From the NCBI GenBank assembly GCA_000435515.1, contig FR884175.1, positions 1-28,043 of the forward strand: a stretch of DNA of 28,043 nt, given 5' to 3'. The position numbers and the translations under genes were made by a program. This document shows positions 8,174 through 15,513 of the stretch, piece by piece. This DNA is from Firmicutes bacterium CAG:582. Lineage in GTDB: Bacteria; Bacillota_I; Bacilli_A; RF39; UBA660. Position 1 is the first letter of the stretch. Every line of letters starts with the position of its first letter. The notes beneath the pieces were generated by a model. It did no database searches. It worked only from the letters and a program-made list of their open reading frames with translations, and was not told the origin of the DNA.

Positions 8174-9224
8174 ATTTTTTTTCCTTTTTTTCATGATCAA
8201 ATAGAATATCTGTTTTCCATATTAGGAATATAAAGAATATTAATAAAATTACGTATAGAATCATACTTACTTTTTTATCTCCTAAAGTGTAGAAAATAGA
8301 TACTGATGCAAATAATATATTTATTAAATACATAATAATAACTGTTTTTCTTGTGGATTTCGTTGTTTTCAACAATTGATGATGCAAATGTTCTTTATCG
8401 GCATGATCTATTCTTTCTCCTTTAAGAATTCTTCTACACATTGCAAAGAATGTATCAATTATAGGAACAAACAAAGTTAGTAAAGGAATTATTAACGACG
8501 TTATTGTTGCTGTTTTAAATCCTAACAAAGCAATTACTGAAATAATAAATCCTAGGAATAAACTTCCTGTGTCTCCCATAAATATTTTAGCTGGTGGAAA
8601 ATTATGAAAAAGAAAACCTAAGCAAGCCCCAACCATGATTAAACACATGATTACGTCTAAGCCTCCTAAACGGTTCATTATATATCCAATTATACAAATT
8701 GTTGCAAAGTAAATTGTAGAAGTACCAGTTGCTAACCCATCCAACCCATCGCATAAATTTATTGCATTCATAATAGAAACCATAAATAATACAGCTAATG
8801 GATAGGCAAAGATACCAAATTTAAACGTTATTCCAAATATTGTCATATCGGCAAAAGTTATATTTCCATAAAATACGGTTATACAAGCAGCTGTTATTTG
8901 CATTAAAAATTTAACTTTAGCCGGTAGTGGATTAATATCATCCAACATTCCTGTTATGACAACAACAAAACCTCCGATTAATACTGATAGCATTTGAGTA
9001 GTCTTTGGTGCAAAAAGCATATATCCAATTAAAAACGCGAAGAAGATTGCAAGTCCACCCATGGAAGGCATAATATGGTCATGTATTTTTCTTTTATGAT
9101 CAGGCTTATCTACTGCCCCTACATGAAAAGCTATCTTTTTAACTAAAGGAGTTAATAAAGCCGATGTTAAAAACGTTATTAAAACTATTAAAAATATATT
9201 ATACCCATTTATATAGTAATCCAT
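8163..9224 (-). CDS. Undecaprenyl-phosphate sugar-1-phosphate transferase (WecA/TagO-like)
   Basis: This integral membrane enzyme moves a sugar-1-phosphate, usually GlcNAc, from UDP-sugar to undecaprenyl phosphate, the first step of teichoic acid or other wall polymer synthesis. The 353 residues hold about ten or eleven membrane spans and the family loops: DDINPLPAKVKF, NAINLCDGLDGLATG, MGDTGSLFLGF, and the cytoplasmic HxxH-like DKEHLHHQLL. These favour the WecA/TagO branch over MraY. Its 3' end overlaps the HAD phosphatase gene. AGGG precedes the ATG by about ten bases. Confidence 0.93.
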   Translation of the reverse strand: MDYYINGYNIFLIVLITFLTSALLTPLVKKIAFHVGAVDKPDHKRKIHDHIMPSMGGLAIFFAFLIGYMLFAPKTTQMLSVLIGGFVVVITGMLDDINPLPAKVKFLMQITAACITVFYGNITFADMTIFGITFKFGIFAYPLAVLFMVSIMNAINLCDGLDGLATGTSTIYFATICIIGYIMNRLGGLDVIMCLIMVGACLGFLFHNFPPAKIFMGDTGSLFLGFIISVIALLGFKTATITSLIIPLLTLFVPIIDTFFAMCRRILKGERIDHADKEHLHHQLLKTTKSTRKTVIIMYLINILFASVSIFYTLGDKKVSMILYVILLIFFIFLIWKTDILFDHEKKEKKYEN

Positions 9225-9244
9225 ATGATCACATCCCTAATTAA

Positions 9245-9250
9245 ATTATA
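9245..9250 (-). promoter_or_regulatory. Candidate -10 of the WecA-HAD unit
   Basis: The minus strand reads TATAAT about 20 bases before the WecA-like start codon, preceded directly by GTG. The -35 region is weak. Confidence 0.45.
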
Positions 9251-9291
9251 CACTAAAACATTATTTCTTAAAAGAAAATTTGTTGTTGCAT

Positions 9292-9313
9292 AAAAAAAAC
9301 TCCAATGGAGTTT
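9292..9313 (-). terminator. Terminator of tRNA-Glu
   Basis: Minus-strand stem AAACTCC/GGAGTTT with a three-base loop, followed by five more T. It lies 12 bases past the tRNA CCA end. Confidence 0.7.
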
Positions 9314-9324
9314 ATATTTAAAAA

Positions 9325-9401
9325 TGGTGATCTGTATGGGATTCGGACCCATGTATGTAACCTTGAGAGGGTTATGTGTTAAACCACTTCACCAACAGAC
9401 C
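9325..9401 (-). tRNA. tRNA-Glu, anticodon CTC
   Basis: The minus strand folds as a full 77-base cloverleaf. The acceptor GGTCTGT pairs with ACAGATC (one G-T pair); discriminator A and encoded CCA follow. The anticodon stem TAACC/GGTTA encloses the loop CTCTCAA, giving anticodon CTC (reads GAG). The T arm is ATGGG, TCCGAAT, CCCAT. The GGTC acceptor and overall layout resemble Bacillota tRNA-Glu. It has its own promoter and terminator. Confidence 0.95.
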
Positions 9402-9419
9402 AATTACAAGTGCATATTT

Positions 9420-9449
9420 ATTTTAACACGGTTAATATATTTAATTCAA
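9420..9449 (-). promoter_or_regulatory. Promoter of tRNA-Glu
   Basis: On the minus strand, -35 TTGAAT (9444-9449), an 18-base spacer and extended -10 TGTTAAAAT (-10 at 9420-9425), ending about 19 bases before the tRNA. Confidence 0.6.
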
Positions 9450-9454
9450 TACCA

Positions 9455-9481
9455 AAATAAAAAAGGACAAGATACTTGCCC
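9455..9481 (-). terminator. Terminator of the three-gene helical-protein operon
   Basis: Minus-strand stem GGGCAAG/CTTGTCC (one G-T pair, three-base loop), followed by TTTTTTATTTT. The first stem base is the last base of the stop codon of the gene ending at 9481. Confidence 0.85.
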
Positions 9482-9780
9482 TATATTCCAAACATTACTA
9501 ATGAATCTATATTTTCTTTTACTATTTTCCTTAGTAATTTTATATCTATTTTAGCTAATTTAGTTTCTAATTCGTCTTTACTATTTATAATTAAATCAAA
9601 TCTTTTCATTATTATATTATAAATGCTTTCTTTAATTCCAAGTTCATTATAATAAGCCAATACTTCTTTTATGTTTTCTTCTTCAATATCTAAAATATCT
9701 AGATATTCTTTTTTTAAGTCTCTTAAAATATACTCATATTGTACATTGCTTATTCCATAATTCTTAATATAACCTATCAT
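9481..9780 (-). CDS. Small helical protein, unknown (third gene of operon)
   Basis: The 99-residue product has no family I recognise. It is predicted all-helical and charged, without signal peptide or membrane span. The second half (ELGIKESIYNIIMKRFDLI, then INSKDELETKLAKI) resembles a segment of the 455-residue neighbour (MGFDKKQVV, then IVKNSNILKSKIVDL), suggesting a shared helical repeat. I chose the ATG at 9780 because GGTGATT lies seven bases upstream and the previous stop is one base away; an ATG at 9792 lacks a ribosome site. It is the last gene before a strong terminator. Confidence 0.75.
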   Translation of the reverse strand: MIGYIKNYGISNVQYEYILRDLKKEYLDILDIEEENIKEVLAYYNELGIKESIYNIIMKRFDLIINSKDELETKLAKIDIKLLRKIVKENIDSLVMFGI

Positions 9781-9781
9781 A

Positions 9782-11146
9782 CTAATCACCATTTCTTAAA
9801 GCGTTTACAACGCATTCTTCTATATTTTTTGTTAACTTTTTATGAGTTGTTGTTTCTTTTTTTTGACTTACTAAAAAATTTATTTTATCTTCCAAATTAT
9901 CAATTTTAAGCAAAACATAATTTTTACTTTCCTTAATAAACATATCTAAGTCAACAATTTTACTTTTTAGGATATTCGAATTTTTAACAATAAGACTAGG
10001 ATTAATAGAAAGAGTTTTATAGCATTTATTTACAACTTGTTTTTTGTCAAATCCCATCATTGCTAAGTGATTTAATGCAAAATTTATATCGCTTGCACTT
10101 GCTACCATAAATAATGGGGAGTTTTTAATCAATAAAGGATAATTTACTTCAAGTGATTTTAATTGTTCCATATTTTTTTTGAAGTTTTCAAACATTGGTT
10201 TATATCTTTGATTTTCATTCTTTATAAAGCATGTTGCGACATTATTACATATAGACTTTAATAAAGGAACGTTTATTTTTCCATTTACATCTTTTGTTAA
10301 ATCAACAACTTCTTTTATAGTTTCAACATCAGAGTAAAGAAGAACAACTAGTTTAGCTTTATAATTTTCTTTGCTAAATAAATGTAGAATACCATAATTT
10401 TCAGCTTTATTTTTACTTATAAGTCCAAAGTTATCCATGAATACTTCATGATTTACAGTTACCAAACCACCGATTAAGTCACTAGATAGATTCTTGTAGT
10501 CTATCTCTAACTTATCAAGTACTGCTTTAATATTCTCATCTTCATCAATTGTTTTAATCGATTTTGTTTCAACTACTGGCAATATACTTTCAGGCGTTTT
10601 TAGTATATTTAAATTATGCAAAGAAATATATTCCATAACTTTATAAAGGTTGGATTCAAATTCTACGGAATTATAATCGTTTAACATTTTTTCAATAAAG
10701 GAAAAATTAATGATTAGTTCATTACTGAACATTTTTTCTTTCAATTCTTTTAATTCGTTTATATAGTTTTCATTATCTATTAATCCACTTTCCGATACTT
10801 CAACATAATCTCTTAATAAAGCTAAAAACGTATTTATATCTTTAATATATTTAGGATTAAAATCAACTTTTAATTTATATTTTTGCTTTCCTATAAAAAC
10901 ATCTCTTATACTTTTTATCTGACTGATAAACTTTTCTTTATTTCTAACTTTAGAAGTTGATATTATTCCTTCTATCAAAGAATCAGTTAAATATTTCATA
11001 TTATCATTATTTTCTTCAATGCCTTTTATTAACCTTACTAAATCAATATCATCATAATACACTTTTATTTTATCTTTATCAGTTAATTCTTTTAGCCTTG
11101 AATTGATTATTGATAATAATAATTCATTGCTAGTATTCACACTCAT
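9782..11146 (-). CDS. Helical protein, unknown (second gene of operon)
   Basis: This is an unrecognised, about 454-residue, Lys/Asn/Glu-rich protein with no membrane span or signal peptide. Near its C terminus it carries repeat-like segments: NYPLLIKNSPLFM, then LAMMGFDKKQVVNKC, SINPSLIVKNSNILKSK. These loosely recall the LxxLGF...P.L...S...L pattern of mTERF-type helical repeats; that likeness is by eye only. The first gene's TAG stop sits directly before GTG at 11149, then ATG at 11146, then GTG at 11140. The last has the best ribosome-site spacing (AGGTGA, five bases), so the exact start is uncertain. The two genes are clearly coupled. Confidence 0.8.
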   Translation of the reverse strand: MSVNTSNELLLSIINSRLKELTDKDKIKVYYDDIDLVRLIKGIEENNDNMKYLTDSLIEGIISTSKVRNKEKFISQIKSIRDVFIGKQKYKLKVDFNPKYIKDINTFLALLRDYVEVSESGLIDNENYINELKELKEKMFSNELIINFSFIEKMLNDYNSVEFESNLYKVMEYISLHNLNILKTPESILPVVETKSIKTIDEDENIKAVLDKLEIDYKNLSSDLIGGLVTVNHEVFMDNFGLISKNKAENYGILHLFSKENYKAKLVVLLYSDVETIKEVVDLTKDVNGKINVPLLKSICNNVATCFIKNENQRYKPMFENFKKNMEQLKSLEVNYPLLIKNSPLFMVASASDINFALNHLAMMGFDKKQVVNKCYKTLSINPSLIVKNSNILKSKIVDLDMFIKESKNYVLLKIDNLEDKINFLVSQKKETTTHKKLTKNIEECVVNALRNGD

Positions 11147-11149
11147 CAC

Positions 11150-12427
11150 CTATTTATTCATCATATTATTTACTCTTTGTTCTGCCAACATCTTTGTTTC
11201 ATAATACATATTCATTAATTCTACTAAATATGTAGTTCTTTCCTTTATTTCCTCTTCATATCTTAAATCTGCTAGAATATCAATTGACTCTTTTATACCT
11301 TTTATTAATGGCAGAGTTTTTAAAACTATAGCTTTCTCTTTTGAATAACCTAGTTCTAATATTTCTTCCATTGTTTTATCTAAAAACATTTCAGCTTCGT
11401 CGCCGTGTTCATTCAAATCTTTTTCATATTCAACTACTAAGGAAGTGGCCATATTGATAGTCTCTTGTTCTGCATTTACAAAAAAACCTTCTAGCATCTT
11501 TATAGCCTCTCTTAGTGGATTAGTTTCAATGCTTATTTCTTCATTATCACTATTTTCTATACAATACTCATATTTTTTATATAAACTGTTTATCGCTAAA
11601 GCTACTAAAGTATTTATCGTTTTTGAAGGATCAAGTCCATATTTTGATGCTATTTTTTTACCTTCTTCCTTAATAAACACAAGGGTTTCGTAGTCGATTG
11701 GAGGCATTTCTTTTCTAACAATATTTACATATTTTTCATCTTTTAAATAGTTAGCTACTAAATAGTAAACATGGCTTTTAAAGTCATAATCATCAACTGT
11801 TTTATTTCCTTTTAAAGCAAAGTCTATTGCTTTGATGTTAACATATTCTAAAATTTGAGCTTTTGTATAAGAATCTAATGAGCATTCACTCATAAGAAGT
11901 TTTAATTCTTTTAGTTCATTTTCTCCAAAGGAATACGAAAATTCTTTTGAAGTAAACATATCTATATATCTTTTATATTTTTCAGCTTTTGATGTTTCAA
12001 AATTAACTTGATTAACATATCTAACATTATATTCTTCAATATAATGATCAATCATAGCAAGGATACTTGTAAAATATTTTGCTAGTTCTTCTTTTTTTAA
12101 AGAGTTTCTAGTATTTAAATATTCAGTTCTTTTTTCATCGTAACTTTCAATTATATTTTTATCATTACAACCTATAAGCTCCAATATTTCTTTCAAATCA
12201 CGAGGATTAAACTTTAAAACATCTTCAAATATTATGTCTCCTTTTCTAAGACCTAAAGGAGATCCAACAATAATATATCGATTAATTATTTCACATATAT
12301 GTTCATAATCTGAAGTTAATTTTTTATTTTGTTCTCGCATGTTAGATAAATCATTTATCTTGTTTTGAAGTTCTTTAACAAAATTATCAACACTTTTTTT
12401 GATTTTTCCATTAACAACGTTATTCAT
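11150..12427 (-). CDS. Helical protein, unknown (first gene of operon)
   Basis: This 425-residue protein is unrecognised. It begins with a coiled-coil-like stretch (about residues 10-45), is helical throughout, and has no membrane segment. A C-terminal segment, ILELGYSKEKAIVLKTLPLI followed by KGIKESIDILADL, has the same shape as motifs in the next two genes. The start is firm: AAGGAGG lies seven bases before ATG, and a good promoter sits just upstream. The next gene starts directly at its stop, so the three are one transcription unit. Confidence 0.85.
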   Translation of the reverse strand: MNNVVNGKIKKSVDNFVKELQNKINDLSNMREQNKKLTSDYEHICEIINRYIIVGSPLGLRKGDIIFEDVLKFNPRDLKEILELIGCNDKNIIESYDEKRTEYLNTRNSLKKEELAKYFTSILAMIDHYIEEYNVRYVNQVNFETSKAEKYKRYIDMFTSKEFSYSFGENELKELKLLMSECSLDSYTKAQILEYVNIKAIDFALKGNKTVDDYDFKSHVYYLVANYLKDEKYVNIVRKEMPPIDYETLVFIKEEGKKIASKYGLDPSKTINTLVALAINSLYKKYEYCIENSDNEEISIETNPLREAIKMLEGFFVNAEQETINMATSLVVEYEKDLNEHGDEAEMFLDKTMEEILELGYSKEKAIVLKTLPLIKGIKESIDILADLRYEEEIKERTTYLVELMNMYYETKMLAEQRVNNMMNK

Positions 12428-12449
12428 TATGACCTCCTTATTCTCTTCA

Positions 12450-12479
12450 ATTTTAGCATATTTTATATATTTATGTAAA
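12450..12479 (-). promoter_or_regulatory. Promoter of the three-gene helical-protein operon
   Basis: On the minus strand, -35 TTTACA (12474-12479), an 18-base spacer and extended -10 TGCTAAAAT (-10 at 12450-12455), with the start codon about 22 bases beyond. Confidence 0.65.
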
Positions 12480-12512
12480 GGTGCTTTTGGCTATTTAGCA
12501 GCATAAATATTG

Positions 12513-12541
12513 TTGTTTTGTGCCCTTTTTTGTGATATTAT
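12513..12541 (+). promoter_or_regulatory. Promoter of the small membrane protein gene
   Basis: -35 TTGTTT (12513-12518), a 17-base spacer and extended -10 TGATATTAT (-10 at 12536-12541). It is divergent from the promoter at 12450. Predicted transcript start is about 30 bases before the ATG at 12580. Confidence 0.6.
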
Positions 12542-12579
12542 CAATTATAGTAGGAAATATAGAAAATAAAGGTGAAGCT

Positions 12580-12888
12580 ATGAATACAGATACAATTAAA
12601 ATTTTTGATGCTAATAATGAACTAACTCAAGATTTTGATCAAGTTGTTGATGAGGTTTTAAAAGAGGTTCACGGAAATAATTACTTTGACATTGACGAAG
12701 AATTTATTGTTCCAGAAAAGACAGTAGTTAGAAAAAAGGAAAATATAATCAAGCCTGAAAGAATTAGAAAAAAAGCTTCATTTAAAGATTTTATTCCGGT
12801 ATTATTCTTCATTCTTATTTTTGCTATTATTACATTAGCTGGTTATTACTTTTTAAATAATTTTGACTTTTCTACTATTTTGAAGTGA
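12580..12888 (+). CDS. Small single-span membrane protein, unknown
   Basis: A 102-residue protein with an acidic N-terminal half, a basic patch at about residues 50-68 (RKKENIIKPERIRKK) and one membrane span at about 70-91. The positive patch before the span suggests the N terminus is cytoplasmic. No family is recognised. The ATG at 12580, with AAAGGTG upstream, is preferred; earlier in-frame codons overlap the promoter. The TGA stop lies seven bases before the next gene, whose ribosome site GAGG overlaps it, so the two are an operon. Confidence 0.75.
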   Translation: MNTDTIKIFDANNELTQDFDQVVDEVLKEVHGNNYFDIDEEFIVPEKTVVRKKENIIKPERIRKKASFKDFIPVLFFILIFAIITLAGYYFLNNFDFSTILK

Positions 12889-12895
12889 GGATTAT

Positions 12896-13147
12896 ATGTT
12901 TGATAATATTGATGTTGAAATAAATCCTGATTATACAATGATGAAGAAAGTAAATGGCAACTTATATCTTTCTGAAGAACAAATGGAAATATTAAAAAGT
13001 TATAATATAGATTATATGAAGTTTAGTAATTTGAAAGATTTAATTCATGAACTAATGGAAGAAATTGAAGAAAACGATGATGATGTTTTAGAAAACCTTC
13101 TAGATGTCTTATCAGAACGTGATTATTATGAGAATTACAACAAATAA
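12896..13147 (+). CDS. Small acidic protein, unknown
   Basis: An 83-residue, strongly acidic protein (helix with HELMEEIEENDDDVLENLL in the second half), probably soluble. GAGG, overlapping the stop of the previous gene, precedes the ATG by six bases, so it is probably translated from the same message. The sequence gives no function. Confidence 0.7.
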   Translation: MFDNIDVEINPDYTMMKKVNGNLYLSEEQMEILKSYNIDYMKFSNLKDLIHELMEEIEENDDDVLENLLDVLSERDYYENYNK

Positions 13148-13150
13148 TTA

Positions 13151-13179
13151 TTGATATTCAGTAAATTTTATGATATTAT
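13151..13179 (+). promoter_or_regulatory. Promoter of the small XRE regulator
   Basis: -35 TTGATA (13151-13156), a 17-base spacer and extended -10 TGATATTAT (-10 at 13174-13179), 25 bases before the ATG at 13204. Confidence 0.65.
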
Positions 13180-13203
13180 GTTTTTAAGTTAGGGGCGTGT
13201 TTT

Positions 13204-13428
13204 ATGGCTATTAAAGTAAATTTGGATAAAGTTATGGTCGATAAAAAAATGAGTTTAAACAAGTTGGCTGAAGATGTTGGGATTACAGTTGCTAATCTAT
13301 CGAATTTAAAAACAGGCAAAGCAAAAGCTATAAGATTTTCTACTTTAGAAGCTATTTGTAAAACTTTAAAATGTCAACCTGCTGATATTCTTGAATATGT
13401 TGAAGACGATGTAAAAGGATTGCTTTAA
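13204..13428 (+). CDS. Small XRE-family regulator (YozG-like)
   Basis: A 74-residue protein that is almost entirely one Cro/C1 helix-turn-helix: MSLNKLAEDVGITVANLSNLKT, then STLEAICKTLKCQPADILEY. This is the common stand-alone short XRE type of Bacillota. With its own promoter and a terminator that includes its stop codon, it forms a single-gene unit; target genes are unknown. AGGGG precedes the ATG. Confidence 0.9.
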   Translation: MAIKVNLDKVMVDKKMSLNKLAEDVGITVANLSNLKTGKAKAIRFSTLEAICKTLKCQPADILEYVEDDVKGLL

Positions 13429-13442
13429 TGCAACCCTTTTTT
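13413..13442 (+). terminator. Terminator of the small XRE gene
   Basis: AAAAGGATTGC pairs with GCAACCCTTTT (one mismatch), followed by further T. The TAA stop (13426-13428) is in the loop. It lies between convergent genes; the minus-strand T-run is short, so it may serve the rluA-type gene only weakly. Confidence 0.7.
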
Positions 13443-14094
13443 ATTTGAATATCGAAAAATATGAAGGAATTTTTGCTTCAAAAGTTTGTTCCTTACCATT
13501 TGGAAGTAAAACTTTAAGTGTTTGATGATGTAGACACATATGGCGTATTGGATTTTTTGTTGATCCATATTTTTTATCACCAATTATTGGGTGTCCTAAA
13601 TTAGACATCGCGACTCTTATTTGATTTTTTCTTCCCGTTTTAATATCTATTTCTAAAATTGAATAGTTTTTACTTTTCTTTAAAACTTTATAATCAGTTA
13701 TAGCAAGATAACCATGGAGTTTATCAGTCGCATAAGTATGAAGTGTTTTATCCTCTGTTAAATATTCCTGAATATGCCCGGAATCATTTTTTACACATCC
13801 TTCTACTACTGCATAATATTTACGTGTCTTTGCTATATTATTCCAATTATCTTGAAAATATCTTTTTAATTTTTCTGATTTGGCAAATAAAACTAAACCT
13901 GAAGTATCACGATCAAGTCTATGAACAATAAATATACGATTATTCTTATTCTTTTTATGTACATATTCATATGCTTCATGATAAAGTGTACGAATTTTTT
14001 CTTTGTCAGTACCTACGCATAAAAGTCCAGCAGGTTTGTTTACAACAAGGAGGTCTTTATCCTCATATATGATATCCATTTTTCTACTTTTCAT
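13441..14094 (-). CDS. RluA-family pseudouridine synthase
   Basis: Isomerises uridine to pseudouridine in rRNA or tRNA. The catalytic motif HRLDRDTSGL is present with Asp61, along with the usual DLLVVNKPAGLL at the N terminus and TGRKNQIRVAM and GHPIIGDKKYG downstream. At 217 residues it is shorter than RluC/RluD types (about 300) and has no S4 RNA-binding domain, so the exact target is uncertain. Its ATG overlaps the end of the nuclease-like gene by 11 bases, with GAGG seven bases upstream inside that gene, so the two are coupled. Confidence 0.93.
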   Translation of the reverse strand: MKSRKMDIIYEDKDLLVVNKPAGLLCVGTDKEKIRTLYHEAYEYVHKKNKNNRIFIVHRLDRDTSGLVLFAKSEKLKRYFQDNWNNIAKTRKYYAVVEGCVKNDSGHIQEYLTEDKTLHTYATDKLHGYLAITDYKVLKKSKNYSILEIDIKTGRKNQIRVAMSNLGHPIIGDKKYGSTKNPIRHMCLHHQTLKVLLPNGKEQTFEAKIPSYFSIFK

Positions 14095-14710
14095 CTTTTT
14101 TCCTCTTCATCACTACTAATAAAAATACAACTATTATTGAGTTTATTAAAACCATTTTCTTTAAATATTCATAGTCGTATGATTTTTCTTCTGACTTTTC
14201 TTCCTTTTTTGTTTCATTTTTTATCTCTATTCCACTTTGACAATATTCTTCTTTAATATCAGCATAATTCCATATACCCAGATTTTTGTTAATAGCGCCT
14301 GCTTGTAACTCACATAATTTATTTGACCATTTATAATCATTATAAACATAGTTTACTTGAGCATATCCTTTTGATATTAAAGATTCTTGAAGCAAAGTAC
14401 CATCAACGTAAAGATAGACTAAATATTCATTATATTTATTTTTTTCCTCACTTAATTCATCTTTTTCAATCTCTAGACTTTGGGCATTTTTAACTATTGA
14501 ACATGCATAGTCATTTATTTCTTTATTCAATATTCCATCTGATGTATCCATCATTAAAAGTCTTATTCTTTTGATACCAGTGCTTGTTTTTACCCACATA
14601 GATACAGCTGAATCACAAGAAACTAGAGAAACAGCCTCGCGAGTTTCATCAGCTTTTACAAATGATGTGCACATTAAAAACGTTAAAATTATCAATAAAG
14701 TTTTTTTCAT
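14084..14710 (-). CDS. Membrane-anchored thermonuclease-like protein, probably inactive
   Basis: The layout is signal peptide (1-20), a staphylococcal-nuclease-like domain (about 25-150), a Lys/Glu linker and a C-terminal membrane span (about 187-201), so the domain should face outside while anchored. The fold is suggested by IRLLMMDTSD, by YLVYLYVDGTLLQESLISKGYAQV, and by LGIW. Matched by eye to S. aureus nuclease, R50 corresponds to Arg35, but Glu43 is D58 and Arg87 is E95, so two of three catalytic residues are changed. A binding role rather than DNA cleavage is likely (inference). GGTGAG precedes the start. It is followed by, and overlaps, the pseudouridine synthase gene. Confidence 0.82.
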   Translation of the reverse strand: MKKTLLIILTFLMCTSFVKADETREAVSLVSCDSAVSMWVKTSTGIKRIRLLMMDTSDGILNKEINDYACSIVKNAQSLEIEKDELSEEKNKYNEYLVYLYVDGTLLQESLISKGYAQVNYVYNDYKWSNKLCELQAGAINKNLGIWNYADIKEEYCQSGIEIKNETKKEEKSEEKSYDYEYLKKMVLINSIIVVFLLVVMKRKKDEK

Positions 14711-14780
14711 TTTTCACTCACCAATAAAATTATATAAAAATATTTCGATAAAGTAAATTATGTAGTAATATATTTATTAT

Positions 14781-14793
14781 TTTATGTTATAAT
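14781..14793 (+). promoter_or_regulatory. Extended -10 promoter of the Lys/Thr-rich protein gene
   Basis: The 13-base block TTTATGTTATAAT contains TGTTATAAT. The same block precedes addB and rubrerythrin. No clear -35 is seen. Confidence 0.55.
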
Positions 14794-14824
14794 TGGTGTA
14801 TAATAATTTATAAGAGGTGGATTT

Positions 14825-15505
14825 ATGGAAAAAGAAGAAAAGAAAACTACTACAAAAACTAGTACAACTAAAAAGTCTACTGGGACTAAAAAAACTACTG
14901 GTGCAGCAAAAAAAACTACTGGTGCTAAAAAAACAACGACTAGTAAAACAAGTTCTAAAACTACAGGAACTAAAGCTAGTTCAGCAAAAAAAACTACTAG
15001 CAGTAAAAGTACTGGAGCTAAAAAAACTACTGGGACTAAAAAAACTAGTACTACTAAAAAAGCTGCTACTAAAAAACCAGAAACAACTAACGTAGAAACT
15101 AAAGCAGAAGAAATTAAAATCATAGAATCAGTTGTTGTTGAAGAACCAATCGTTGAAGAAACAAAAACTAATGAAATTCCTGTTGAAGAGAAAATAGTTC
15201 AAGAAGAAATAAATGAAGTTATAGAAAAGCCAGAAATGGTTCAAGAAGAAAAGATTGAAGAAGCAAAAGAGAAAGAAATTAAAACAACTATTTCAAAAAG
15301 CAATATTTCTAAAGAAAAGGATAAGAGTATTGATTTAGGCATATTAATTGTTGTTATGGGTCTTTTCCTTCTTGTAATTACAACATATTTTTCTAAAGCA
15401 CTTACTTTAAGCTCATTAGTAACAAATATTTTAGTTATACTTTCACTTGTTATAGAAGCTTTTGGCATCATTGTTATTATTGTTAATTCAATTAGAAAAT
15501 ACTAG
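14825..15505 (+). CDS. Lys/Thr-rich low-complexity membrane protein
   Basis: A 226-residue protein with three zones. Residues 1-85 are a degenerate repeat of KKTTG, AKKTT and TKKTS-like units, very basic and histone-H1-like in composition. Residues 90-155 are acidic and Glu-rich. Two membrane spans at about 170-189 and 196-221 end it. No fold or family can be named. The topology, probably with the basic tail in the cytoplasm, would suit a membrane-tethered tail binding nucleic acid or acidic polymers; this is inference. AGAGGTGG lies just upstream of the ATG. The VanY-like gene follows after eight bases, so the two are co-transcribed. Composition in the repeat makes antisense reading frames there spurious. 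Confidence 0.8.
   Translation: MEKEEKKTTTKTSTTKKSTGTKKTTGAAKKTTGAKKTTTSKTSSKTTGTKASSAKKTTSSKSTGAKKTTGTKKTSTTKKAATKKPETTNVETKAEEIKIIESVVVEEPIVEETKTNEIPVEEKIVQEEINEVIEKPEMVQEEKIEEAKEKEIKTTISKSNISKEKDKSIDLGILIVVMGLFLLVITTYFSKALTLSSLVTNILVILSLVIEAFGIIVIIVNSIRKY
14838..15078 (+). repeat. Degenerate tandem repeat encoding KKTTG-like units
   Basis: Irregular tandem units built from AAAAAAACTACTGG-like blocks encode the basic tail of the protein starting at 14825. The A-tracts are slippage-prone. Confidence 0.7.
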
Positions 15506-15513
15506 AGGTTGAC

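Noticed and set aside
9324..9554. A 76-codon plus-strand open frame
   Set aside because: It runs through the antisense of the tRNA-Glu gene, its promoter and a terminator; no ribosome site.
14782..15123. A 113-codon Val/Leu-rich open frame on the minus strand
   Set aside because: It is the antisense of the Lys/Thr repeat region; composition alone creates the open frame, and it has no ribosome site.
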